Source: an uncultured Burkholderiales bacterium (lineage in GTDB: Bacteria; Pseudomonadota; Gammaproteobacteria; Burkholderiales; Thiobacillaceae). Taken from it: DNA of 64,000 bases. This document shows positions 19,625-28,223 of the stretch, in pieces (position 1 is the stretch's first letter; each line of letters opens with the position of its first letter). The stretch covers positions 1 to 64,000 of the forward strand of contig CALEDT010000029.1 of assembly GCA_937949525.1 (NCBI GenBank). Direction: 5' to 3'. The notes under the pieces are model-generated. The model made no database searches. It was not told where the DNA came from and saw only the letters and a program-made list of their open reading frames with translations. Position numbers and translations under genes: made by a program.

Positions 19625-20227
19625 TCAGGCCGCGCCGGGCATGTCCAGATCCGCCACCAGCGGCAGGAGATCCGTGCGCTCGGCATCGCGCACCAGACGG
19701 CGCGCCGTCTGCGGCTCGTGCGTGAGCAGGTGGTGCACCACTTCGGTGACGCGCTCCGGCTGGTTGCAATGGTGGTATGCCATGCCCAGCGCGTACCAGA
19801 CGGGACCGAACATGGGTTGCAGCCCGGCGGCATGGCGCAGCGCCTCTGCGGCCGCGGCATGTTCGCCGAGATGCGCCAGATTCATGCCCAGGCCATACCA
19901 GGCCTGGTCGAGTTTGGGATCGAGTTCGGCGGCTCGACGCAACGCCTCCACCGCCGGTGCGCGCTCCCCCGCCTGTTCGCGCACGTAGCCCAGGTTGAAC
20001 CAGGTGTCGGCGCCGCCTGGATCCTGCGCGAGCGCGCGCTCCAGCCAGCTTTCGGCCTCGCGCCAATGCTGCTGCTGCGCCAGCAGCCAGGCGATGGCAC
20101 GCATGGTTTCCACGTGGCGCGGGTCGGCCCGGTGGGCATCCTGATAGGCGGCCAGCGCGCTGGCGTGGCGGCCCAGCCACTGCATCAGCATGGCACGCAG
20201 GCTATGTCGCCAATGATCGTAGTTCAT
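19625..20227 (-). CDS. Tetratricopeptide-repeat protein
   Basis: Repeated TPR units (ADTWFNLGYVREQAGERAPAVEALRRAAELDPKLDQAWYGLGMNLAHLGEHAAAAEALRHAAGLQP). Confidence 0.85.
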   Translation of the reverse strand: MNYDHWRHSLRAMLMQWLGRHASALAAYQDAHRADPRHVETMRAIAWLLAQQQHWREAESWLERALAQDPGGADTWFNLGYVREQAGERAPAVEALRRAAELDPKLDQAWYGLGMNLAHLGEHAAAAEALRHAAGLQPMFGPVWYALGMAYHHCNQPERVTEVVHHLLTHEPQTARRLVRDAERTDLLPLVADLDMPGAA

Positions 20228-20388
20228 GGAGTGGCTCGGCGGCGGAGAAGCGCGGATTGTCCCGGCGGCGGCGACCAGCGGCAAGCACGCCGCACGTCGT
20301 TCGCGGCAGGTCATGGGCGGCACGAGCCATGGCCAAGCATCGGCCCTGATCCCTACAATGTCGGCCTCATCGCCATCGAGTACCCCGC

Positions 20389-20688
20389 ATGCCGTTCGAT
20401 CTGTTGCTGGTGACCATCCTGCGCGCCTTGGTCCAGGTGGCGGGTTACGCGCTGATCGGCCAGGGCGTGCTGGCGCTGCTGGCGGGCAGCCGGCGCGATC
20501 AGAACATCTTTTACGTGTTGCTGAAGACCATCGCCTCGCCGGCGGTGAAGGCGGTGCGCTTCATCGCGCCGCGTTTCATCATCGATGCGCACATTCCCTT
20601 CCTGACCTTCTTCATCCTGTTCTGGCTGCTGGTGGTGTTGACCGCGCTCAAGCACCATCTTTGCGGACTGCACGAGCTGGCCTGCTGA
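20389..20688 (+). CDS. Small membrane protein of unknown function upstream of second symporter
   Basis: 99 aa with two strong hydrophobic segments; 16 bp upstream of the symporter ORF. Confidence 0.65.
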   Translation: MPFDLLLVTILRALVQVAGYALIGQGVLALLAGSRRDQNIFYVLLKTIASPAVKAVRFIAPRFIIDAHIPFLTFFILFWLLVVLTALKHHLCGLHELAC

Positions 20689-20704
20689 TCCAGGGGCGCC
20701 GGCG

Positions 20705-22621
20705 GTGAAACGGGGCTATCCGCGCAACCTGTTTCGCTACTACAGCTTTTATACCGGCGGCTTCGTGCTGTTCCTGTTCACCCTGGCGGTGGCCGAATAC
20801 ATGGGTACGCCGGAGCAGTGGATCGGCTGGATCTTCATGGCGGCGACGGTGCTGCTGTACGCCACCATCGGTTTCATCAGCCGCACCTCGGACGTGGATG
20901 AGTTTTACGTCGCCGGCCGCCGCGTGCCGGCGGTGTACAACGGCATGGCCACCGGCGCCGACTGGATGAGCGCGGCATCCTTCATCGGTCTGGCCGGCAC
21001 GCTATACCAGAAGGGCTATGACGGCTTGGCCTTCGTCATGGGCTGGACCGGCGGCTACGTGCTGGTGGCGCTGCTGCTCGCCCCCTATCTGCGCAAGTTC
21101 GGCCAGTTCACCATTCCCGATTTCATCGGCGCGCGCTATGGCGGCGACCTGCCGCGCGCCATCGCCGTGGGTGGCGCCATCCTGGCGTCGTTCACCTACG
21201 TCACGGCGCAGATATTCGGCGTGGGCATCATCACCAGCCGCTTTCTCGGCATCGCCTTCGAGACCGGCGTGTTCGTCGGCCTGGCCGGCATACTGGCCTG
21301 TTCCTTCCTGGGCGGCATGCGCGCGGTCACCTGGACCCAGGTGGCGCAGTACATCATCCTGATCATCGCCTACCTGGTGCCGGTGGTGTTCCTGTCCTAC
21401 AAGGTGGCGGACCTGCCATTGCCTCAGTTGGTGTATGGCGAGGTCATGCAACGGCTGCAGGAACGCGAGCTGGAACTGCGCGCGGATCCGGCGCAGGCGG
21501 AGGCGCGCACCCTGTACGCGGAGCGCGCGGCCGCGCTGGAACGCGCGCTCGACACCGATGCGGCGGGGGCCGCACAACGCGAGCGCATGCTGCGCGAACT
21601 GCGCGAGGCGCGCGCCAAGGCGCAGCCGGTCACGCCCCACGCCGAGGCGTTCGCCGGCGCCGACGCGGCGCAACGCGACGACGCGCGGCGCAACTTTCTG
21701 GCGCTGACCATCTGCCTGATGGTGGGCACGGCCGCTCTGCCACACATCCTGATGCGCTTCTACACAACGCCGTCGGTGCGCGCGGCACGCAACTCGGTGT
21801 TCTGGTCGCTGCTGTTCATTTCGCTGCTGTACCTGACCGCGCCGGCCTACGCCGTGTTCGCCAAGTACGAGGTGTACAGCAACGTCATCGGCACGGCCAT
21901 CGCCGAACTGCCATCGTGGGTGGAGTCCTGGGCGCGGGTGGGTCTGGTGGCGGTCGAGGACATCAATGGCGACGGCATCCTGCAACTGGCGGAACTGACC
22001 CTGAACCCGGACGTGATCGTGCTGGCGACCCCGGAGATCGCCGGGCTGCCCTACGTGGTGGCCGGGCTGGTCGCGGCCGGCGGTCTGGCGGCGGCGCTGT
22101 CGACCGCGGATGGGCTGCTGCTGACCATCGCCAACGCGCTGTCCCACGACGTGTACTACCAGATGATCAATCCGGCGGCATCGACCCGCCGCCGTCTGGC
22201 CATTTCCAAGGCCCTGCTGCTGGGTGTGGCGGTGGTCGCCGCCTGGGTGGCATCGCTGCGGCCGGACACCATCCTGTCGATGGTGGCCTGGGCATTCTCG
22301 ATCGCTGGCGCCTGCTTCTTTCCGGCGCTGGTGTTGGGCATCTTCTGGCAGCGCGCGACCCGCCAGGGCGCGATCGCCGGCATGCTCGTCGGCCTGGGCG
22401 TGACCCTGTTCTATCTGATCGGCGTCAAGTTCTTCGCGATGCCCAAGTGGTTCGGCATCAGCGACCTGTCCGCCGGCGTGTTCGGCCTGTCCGCCGGGTT
22501 CGCCACCCTGGCCGTCGTCAGCCTGCTGACCCGCCCGCCGGACGCGCGGGTGCGACGCATGATGCGCGAGCTGCGCTATCCGCGCCTGCCGGCCGAAACG
22601 GTGCGCACTCCGGTAGAATGA
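20705..22621 (+). CDS. Second sodium:solute symporter, large-subunit (VC_2705-type) paralog
   Basis: 638 aa, strongly similar throughout to the 10294..12405 product; GTG start. Confidence 0.92.
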   Translation: MKRGYPRNLFRYYSFYTGGFVLFLFTLAVAEYMGTPEQWIGWIFMAATVLLYATIGFISRTSDVDEFYVAGRRVPAVYNGMATGADWMSAASFIGLAGTLYQKGYDGLAFVMGWTGGYVLVALLLAPYLRKFGQFTIPDFIGARYGGDLPRAIAVGGAILASFTYVTAQIFGVGIITSRFLGIAFETGVFVGLAGILACSFLGGMRAVTWTQVAQYIILIIAYLVPVVFLSYKVADLPLPQLVYGEVMQRLQERELELRADPAQAEARTLYAERAAALERALDTDAAGAAQRERMLRELREARAKAQPVTPHAEAFAGADAAQRDDARRNFLALTICLMVGTAALPHILMRFYTTPSVRAARNSVFWSLLFISLLYLTAPAYAVFAKYEVYSNVIGTAIAELPSWVESWARVGLVAVEDINGDGILQLAELTLNPDVIVLATPEIAGLPYVVAGLVAAGGLAAALSTADGLLLTIANALSHDVYYQMINPAASTRRRLAISKALLLGVAVVAAWVASLRPDTILSMVAWAFSIAGACFFPALVLGIFWQRATRQGAIAGMLVGLGVTLFYLIGVKFFAMPKWFGISDLSAGVFGLSAGFATLAVVSLLTRPPDARVRRMMRELRYPRLPAETVRTPVE

Positions 22622-22648
22622 CCCGCACCCGTCCCACTGCCGCGCCTC

Positions 22649-23716
22649 ATGTCCGCCCTGAGAAACGACTCCCTGCTGCGCGCACTGCTGCGCCAACCCG
22701 TCGATCACACGCCGATCTGGCTGATGCGTCAGGCCGGACGCTACCTGCCGGAGTACTGCGCTACGCGGGCGCGCGCCGGCAGCTTTCTGGAGCTGTGCAA
22801 ATCGCCCTCGCTCGCCACCGAGGTCACCCTGCAGCCGTTGGCGCGCTACGACCTCGACGCGGCCATCCTGTTCTCCGACATTCTGACGGTGCCCGACGCC
22901 ATGGGCCTGGGCCTGTACTTCGCGGAAGGCGAAGGTCCGCGCTTCGAACGACCGCTGCGCGAAGAGTGGGCCATCCGCGATCTGCGCGCGCCGGATCCGC
23001 ACGATCACCTGCGCTACGTGCTCGACGCGGTCGCGGAGATTCGCCGCGCGCTGGACGGCTCGGTGCCGCTGATCGGCTTCTCCGGCAGCCCGTTCACGCT
23101 GGCATGCTACATGATCGAGGGTGAGGGCAGCGACACCTACGCCCAAGCCAAGAAGCTCATGTACGCGCGGCCGGACCTGATGCACCACATCCTCGACGTC
23201 ACCGCGCGCGCCGTCACCGACTACCTCAATGCCCAGATCGAGTCCGGCGCGCAGGCAGTCATGGTATTCGATTCCTGGGGTGGCATGCTGACGCAGGCGG
23301 CATACCTCGAGTTCTCGCTGCCGTACATGGCGCGCATCATGGCGGCACTGACGCGCGAGCGCGAAGGCCGCGTGGTGCCACGCATCGTCTTCACCAAGGG
23401 CGGCGGGCTGTGGTTGGAGCACATCGCCGCCTGCGGCTGCGACGCAGTCGGCCTGGACTGGAGCATCGACATCGGCGACGCCCGCCGGCGCGTAGGCGAT
23501 CGGGTGGCGCTGCAGGGCAACATGGATCCCACCATCCTGCTGACCACTGCGGCGGCGGTCACGACGGAAGCGGAACGTATCCTCGCGTCGTTCGGCCAGG
23601 GCAGCGGCCACGTGTTCAATCTGGGCCATGGCATCTCCCAGTTCACGCCGCCCGAACACGTCAGCGCATTGGTGGAAACCGTGCGCGCGCGCAGCCCCGC
23701 CTACCATGGCCGCTGA
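22649..23716 (+). CDS. hemE: Uroporphyrinogen decarboxylase
   Basis: [58 protein letters not shown]. Confidence 0.97.
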   Translation: MSALRNDSLLRALLRQPVDHTPIWLMRQAGRYLPEYCATRARAGSFLELCKSPSLATEVTLQPLARYDLDAAILFSDILTVPDAMGLGLYFAEGEGPRFERPLREEWAIRDLRAPDPHDHLRYVLDAVAEIRRALDGSVPLIGFSGSPFTLACYMIEGEGSDTYAQAKKLMYARPDLMHHILDVTARAVTDYLNAQIESGAQAVMVFDSWGGMLTQAAYLEFSLPYMARIMAALTREREGRVVPRIVFTKGGGLWLEHIAACGCDAVGLDWSIDIGDARRRVGDRVALQGNMDPTILLTTAAAVTTEAERILASFGQGSGHVFNLGHGISQFTPPEHVSALVETVRARSPAYHGR

Positions 23717-23777
23717 GGCGCCCGGTCTGGAAAATCGCCTGTTGACGCGGCAAAAAGGCGGCAATTATAGTCCCACC

Positions 23778-23969
23778 ATGCAGGCCGAACTGGATGCCCT
23801 GGAGGGCCGGATCACGCAATTGCTGGAGCGCTTCCAGGCGCTGCGTCTGGAGAATCTCAAATTGCGCCAGCAGGTGGTCAGTCTGGAGAGCGACAACAAG
23901 AAGCTGCGCGAACGTATGGACGAAGCCGGCGCGCGCCTGGAATCCCTGTACAACCGGTTGCCGGACTGA
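23778..23969 (+). CDS. ZapB-like short coiled-coil protein upstream of zapA
   Basis: MQAELDALEGRITQLLERFQALRLENLKLRQQVVSLESDNKKLRERMDEAGARLESLYNRLPD. Confidence 0.75.
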   Translation: MQAELDALEGRITQLLERFQALRLENLKLRQQVVSLESDNKKLRERMDEAGARLESLYNRLPD

Positions 23970-23971
23970 TC

Positions 23972-24289
23972 ATGCCATCGCCCAGCCCCCACCATGTCAG
24001 CTTGGACGTCGCCATCATGGGGCGGGAGTTCCGCGTCGCCTGTCCGGAAGAGGAGCGCGAGGGTCTGTTGCAGGCGGTCAGTCACCTCGACCGCAAGATG
24101 CGCGAGATCCGCGACGCGGGCAAGGTGATCGGCCTGGAACGCATCGCCATCATGGCCGCGCTCAACATCACTCATGACTATCTCGCCGCGCGCCCGCCGG
24201 AGCCGGACACACGCGTTTACCGCGAGCGCATCGATCGACTTTCCGCCATGCTTGATCAGGCGCTGGCGCAGCAAGATAATCTGTTCTGA
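23972..24289 (+). CDS. zapA: Cell division protein ZapA
   Basis: VSLDVAIMGREFRVACPEEEREGLLQAVSHLDRKMREIRDAGKVIGLERIAIMAALNITHDYLA. Confidence 0.92.
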   Translation: MPSPSPHHVSLDVAIMGREFRVACPEEEREGLLQAVSHLDRKMREIRDAGKVIGLERIAIMAALNITHDYLAARPPEPDTRVYRERIDRLSAMLDQALAQQDNLF

Positions 24290-24325
24290 ACGTGGCCGGC
24301 GACGATGCTCGGCCTCGAGTTGCAA

Positions 24326-24508
24326 TCTCCCTGCGGCGTACGCGATGGTTGCGTATTCTTTGAACCGATAAGCGTAAGCTTAGGCTGTGGAACATCGATC
24401 GCTGGTGTGCGCGTGGCATCCGTCCATGTACCCGAAGCGATCTGACCATGGCCACTCTTGAACCCTGGGTTCAAGATTGCGGCCAGGACGGCGTTCGCGG
24501 GGAGTCCC
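24326..24508 (+). ncRNA. ssrS: 6S RNA (approximate ends)
   Basis: Position between zapA and 5-FCL gene; tgaaccgataagcg near the 5' side, cttgaaccctgggttcaag hairpin, and closing stem ctccctgcggcg...cgttcgcggggag resemble known gammaproteobacterial 6S RNA. Confidence 0.85.
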
Positions 24509-24513
24509 CTCCT

Positions 24514-25128
24514 TTGGACCTCGATGACAAGGCGGCACTGCGGCGCATGCTGCGTGCGCGGCGCGGCAGCGTCGATGCCCAGTCGCGCCGGCGTGCGGCA
24601 TGCGCGCTGGTCAAACGCGCGCTGCACCACCGCCTGATTGCACATGGTCGGCGCGTTGGTTTCTACATGCCGGCAAAAGCCGAGATCGACATTCTGCCGC
24701 TGCTGGCGCGCGCGCGCGCCATGGGCGCGGAATGCTTCCTGCCGGTGTTGGCGGCGCGCGACGGCAGGCGCCTGTGGTTTGCGCGGCTCGGAGCGCGTCC
24801 CCGCTGGACCGTCAACCGCTATGGCATCGCCGAACCGGTACACCCACGCGCACGCCGGTTGCGCGCCCGTCAGCTCGACACGCTGTTCCTGCCGCTGCTG
24901 GGGTTCGACCGCGCAGGTTGGCGCATCGGCATGGGTGGCGGATATTACGACACGAGCCTGGCCTATCTGCTCGGACGACAGCACTGGCGCAAACCACGCC
25001 TGATCGGTGTGGCCTTTGCCACCCAGGAAATCCCAGCCGCGCCGCGTGACCCTTGGGACGTGCCGCTGGACGGCGTGCTGACCGAACGCGAATTCGTGCG
25101 CGCCCGTCGCCGCGGTCAATATCGGTAA
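24514..25128 (+). CDS. 5-formyltetrahydrofolate cyclo-ligase (YgfA-like)
   Basis: RVGFYMPAKAEIDILPLL, LPLLGFDRAGWRIGMGGGYYDTSLAYL; start uncertain: the ATG at 24448 lies inside the 6S RNA, TTG at 24514 follows a ggggag RBS. Confidence 0.88.
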   Translation: MDLDDKAALRRMLRARRGSVDAQSRRRAACALVKRALHHRLIAHGRRVGFYMPAKAEIDILPLLARARAMGAECFLPVLAARDGRRLWFARLGARPRWTVNRYGIAEPVHPRARRLRARQLDTLFLPLLGFDRAGWRIGMGGGYYDTSLAYLLGRQHWRKPRLIGVAFATQEIPAAPRDPWDVPLDGVLTEREFVRARRRGQYR

Positions 25129-25778
25129 GCGCCGCGCTGCGCCAGCCAGGGGTTGTCGGCCGGATTCAACGTCGGCAGCCGCAACCAAGTGTCGGCGGCC
25201 GTTTGCCGCGGCGTTTCGCCCGCGCCCCGCGACGGGCTGGCGACCGCGTAACCGACATTGAGCCAGCGCCGGGTCTTGTCCGGATCACCCAGGCGCATCC
25301 ACACGTTGTAGTGGAAGCCTGGATCGAGGCCGGCCAGCATCCATTGCAGATAGAGCCAGGGATCGACGAACTCCGCCCAGTTGCGCACGGTGGCCGGGTC
25401 GAGCATGCGACCGAGCAAGTGCGGGTAGGTCTCCGGGGTGAGTGCCACCGCGGCCAGCGCGGTCATGAACTGCGGCTCGGTCACGGCATCCAGCCAGTCG
25501 GCGAACAGCCGCGGATGCTTCAGTGCCAGGCCATTGCGCGTGGGATCCAGCATGCGCTTCAGCCAGGCCTCACTGCCCTGCGGCGCGACTTCCAGCGCCG
25601 GCGCAGCGGAACCGTTGGGCCAGACCAAGCGTTCCACCACTTGACCGTCGGGCAGCAGCACGCGCTTGACCGAGTACATCGCGCCGCGCGACTCCGTGAC
25701 CTGCGGCGTCTGTGCGCAGGTGTGGGTGCCAAGACCCAGCATACACACGAATAGCAATGTCACTTCGAGGCGGGACAT
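25116..25778 (-). CDS. Exported (D/T/E)P-repeat protein of unknown function
   Basis: Signal-like MSRLEVTLLFVCMLGLGTHTCAQ; repeated units ...LDPATVRNWAEFV/DPWLYLQWMLAGL/DPGFHYNVWMRLG/DPDKTRRWLNVGY. Confidence 0.75.
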   Translation of the reverse strand: MSRLEVTLLFVCMLGLGTHTCAQTPQVTESRGAMYSVKRVLLPDGQVVERLVWPNGSAAPALEVAPQGSEAWLKRMLDPTRNGLALKHPRLFADWLDAVTEPQFMTALAAVALTPETYPHLLGRMLDPATVRNWAEFVDPWLYLQWMLAGLDPGFHYNVWMRLGDPDKTRRWLNVGYAVASPSRGAGETPRQTAADTWLRLPTLNPADNPWLAQRGAYRY

Positions 25779-25842
25779 GACCGAGCAACCGTACCGATGG
25801 GAATGATTTATATGCTGAAATACTAACATGCAAAAACAAAAT

Positions 25843-25875
25843 AAAAAGGGCGGAACCGCGGTTCCGCCCTTTTTC
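25843..25875 (-). terminator. Strong intrinsic terminator downstream of the NP-repeat gene
   Basis: aaaaagggcggaaccgcggttccgcccttttt, a long perfect palindrome. Confidence 0.85.
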
Positions 25876-25912
25876 TGCCCGGCAGTGCGCCGGGACGTCT
25901 GCGCCGATGCGA

Positions 25913-26572
25913 TTACTTGGCGGGAGCAACCGGCACGGGGATGAAGCCGGCGAACGGGTTGGGGATGGTGCCGTAGGTGGCCGGATTCAGGAAACCACCC
26001 CAGGTACCGTAGGTCTTGGGATCGGCAGCAGCGCCGGCCCACTGGGTGTACAGATTGGGGTTCAGCGGCGCCATCATCAGGTTCAGGTTGGCCGGGTTGA
26101 TCGGAGCCAGCGCCCAGTTCATGTACAGGTTGGGGTTCAGCGGCGCCATCATCAGTTGCAGCGCGCGCGGATCAACCGGGGAAGCCAGCCACTTCATGTA
26201 CAGGTTGGGGTTGAGCATCGGCGCCATGGCGGCGGTATAGAAGTTGGGATCCATGGAAGCGGCCAGCCACTTCATGTACATGTTGGGATCCAGGAACGCG
26301 GCGTAGGCTTTCAGGATGTCAGGAGACATGCCGGCCTGGGCCATGCGGGTGTAGGTAGCGGGATCCAGGCTGCGCTGCATCATGATCAGCGCGGTGGCGG
26401 GATCCATCAGGTTGGTCATGGCCTGCACGGCGGCCTTGGGATCCTGAGCGATCTCAGCAGCTTTGACCGGGTCCAGCAGGGCGGCGGCGGTGGATTCCGG
26501 CGTGGCGGCGCCTTGGGCAAAAGCGGTGGGGGCGACCAAGGCCAGGATCAGGGCGGAAAGTTTCTTCATCAT
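25913..26572 (-). CDS. Exported NP/DP-repeat protein of unknown function
   Basis: Signal peptide MMKKLSALILALVAPTAFAQ; ~14 units of about 12-13 residues each beginning (D/N)P, e.g. NPNLYMKWLASPV/DPRALQLMMAPL/NPNLYMNWALAPI/NPANLNLMMAPL. Confidence 0.85.
   Translation of the reverse strand: MMKKLSALILALVAPTAFAQGAATPESTAAALLDPVKAAEIAQDPKAAVQAMTNLMDPATALIMMQRSLDPATYTRMAQAGMSPDILKAYAAFLDPNMYMKWLAASMDPNFYTAAMAPMLNPNLYMKWLASPVDPRALQLMMAPLNPNLYMNWALAPINPANLNLMMAPLNPNLYTQWAGAAADPKTYGTWGGFLNPATYGTIPNPFAGFIPVPVAPAK
26044..26290 (-). repeat. ~75-bp tandem coding repeats inside the NP-repeat gene
   Basis: tgtacag(a/g)ttggggtt recurs at about 26047, 26122 and 26197 (75-bp period), and tgtacatgttgggat at 26275. 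Confidence 0.85.
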
Positions 26573-26750
26573 GTGCTCCTAGAGGGTTGATAACAAAGGG
26601 GAAAACTTGTGATCGGGTACTGAGCCGTCAGTATAGTCCAGCATATTAGAACATTCGATTAATTGGCCTACAACGACCAGAGCCGTGATTGCAATGTTGC
26701 GCAACAACCACAGGTTCGCCACACCGGAGCGTACTGTTGTGTGAGCCGCT

Positions 26751-27458
26751 TCATTCGCCGAGATAAGCCGAGCGCACCTGAGCGTCGCATGCAAGTTGCG
26801 CAGCCGGGCCATGCAGGGTGATGACGCCGCTTTCCATGACATAGGCGCGCTGGCTGACCTTGAGCGCGAGATGGGCGTTCTGCTCCACCAGCAGTAGTGT
26901 GACACCCTCGGCGGCGATGGCCGCGATGGTCTCATAGATCTTGGCGACCATCAGCGGGGCCAGACCCATGCTCGGTTCATCCAGCAACAGTAGGCGCGGC
27001 CGCGCCATCAACGCGCGGGCGATGGCCAGCATCTGCTGCTCGCCGCCGGACAGTGTGCCGCCCAACTGCGCGCGGCGCTCATGGAGGCGGGGGAACAGCG
27101 CGTAGACCCGCGCCAGATCGGCACGGATACCCTCGCGATCGCGTCGGCAGTACGCGCCCATGTCCAGATTCTCGGCCACGGTCAGGCGACCGAAGATGCC
27201 GCGACCTTCCGGCACCAGCGCCATGCCGCGCGCGACGATGGCGTCGGTGGGCAGGCGGCGCAGCGACGCATCGCCGAAGTGCACGTCCCCCTGCGCCCGC
27301 ACCAGGCCCATGATGCCCTTGAGCGCGCTGCTCTTGCCCGCGCCGTTGGCACCGATCAGGCAAACCAGTTCGCCGCTGCCGACCTCGAAATCGATGCCGC
27401 GCACGGCATGGATGCCGCCGTAGGCCACCTTGAGGCCGCGCACCCGCAGCAGGCTCAC
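26751..27458 (-). CDS. livF: Branched-chain amino acid ABC transporter ATP-binding protein
   Basis: LIGANGAGKSSALKGIMGL, LSGGEQQMLAIARALMARPRLLLLDEPSMGLAP; GTG start overlapping livG stop. Confidence 0.93.
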   Translation of the reverse strand: MSLLRVRGLKVAYGGIHAVRGIDFEVGSGELVCLIGANGAGKSSALKGIMGLVRAQGDVHFGDASLRRLPTDAIVARGMALVPEGRGIFGRLTVAENLDMGAYCRRDREGIRADLARVYALFPRLHERRAQLGGTLSGGEQQMLAIARALMARPRLLLLDEPSMGLAPLMVAKIYETIAAIAAEGVTLLLVEQNAHLALKVSQRAYVMESGVITLHGPAAQLACDAQVRSAYLGE

Positions 27459-28222
27459 GCGGCCTCCCCGCCCAGGTAGGCGGCGATCACCGCCGGATCG
27501 GCGCGCACCCGGGCGGGCTCGCCTTCGGCGATCTTGCGGCCGTAGTCGAGCACCGCGACCCGGTCGCACAGCCCCATGACCAGCTTGACGTCGTGTTCGA
27601 TCAGCAGCAGCGTCAGGCCATCGGCACGCAGACGCTGGAACAGGTCGGCCATCTGTCTGCGCTCGGTGGGGTTCATGCCCGCCACCGGCTCGTCCAGCGC
27701 CAGGAGGCGCGGCTCCGTGGCCAGCGCACGGGCAATCTCCAGACGGCGTTGGTCGCCATAGCTGAGATGGCCGGCCAGCGTGCGCGCCTTGCCACGCAAG
27801 CCGACATGGTCGAGCAGCGCAACGGCACGGTCGCGGATCGCCGCCTCCTCGGCGCGCGCGCGCGGCGTGCGCAGGATGGCGCCGACTAGGCCGATGCGGG
27901 TACGCACATGGCGGCCAACCATGACGTTCTCCAGCGCGGTCATGTTGGCGAACAGACGGATGTTCTGAAAAGTGCGCGCGAAACCGGCCTCGACGATGCG
28001 ATGCGGTTTGAGGCCGTTAAGCAGCACGCCGCCCAGGCGCACCTCGCCGCCGGTCAGGTCATATAGACCGGTCATGCAGTTGAACAGGGTGGTCTTGCCG
28101 GCGCCGTTGGGGCCGATCAGGCCGTAGATCTCCCCATCACGCACACTCAGCGATACATCCTCCAGCGCGATCAGCCCGCCGAAGCGCTTGGTGACGCCCT
28201 GGACTTGCAGCAGATCCGCCAT
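27455..28222 (-). CDS. livG: Branched-chain amino acid ABC transporter ATP-binding protein
   Basis: VTKRFGGLIALEDVSLSV, GPNGAGKTTLFNCMTGLY, LSYGDQRRLEIARALATEPRLLALDEPVAGMNPTE. Confidence 0.93.
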   Translation of the reverse strand: MADLLQVQGVTKRFGGLIALEDVSLSVRDGEIYGLIGPNGAGKTTLFNCMTGLYDLTGGEVRLGGVLLNGLKPHRIVEAGFARTFQNIRLFANMTALENVMVGRHVRTRIGLVGAILRTPRARAEEAAIRDRAVALLDHVGLRGKARTLAGHLSYGDQRRLEIARALATEPRLLALDEPVAGMNPTERRQMADLFQRLRADGLTLLLIEHDVKLVMGLCDRVAVLDYGRKIAEGEPARVRADPAVIAAYLGGEAA

Positions 28223-28223
28223 G

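Noticed and set aside
21002-23764. 920-aa minus-strand ORF antisense to symporter and hemE
   Set aside because: His/Gln/Arg-rich shadow ORF opposite two well-supported genes; GC-rich codon-position artefact.
24448-24513. N-terminal extension MATLEPWVQDCGQDGVRGESPP of the cyclo-ligase
   Set aside because: Coincides with the conserved 6S RNA 3' hairpin and closing stem; more likely non-coding.
26041-26290. Possible CRISPR-like or non-coding repeat array
   Set aside because: Repeats are in-frame within a coding gene with 75-bp period and no variable spacer structure; they are protein repeats.
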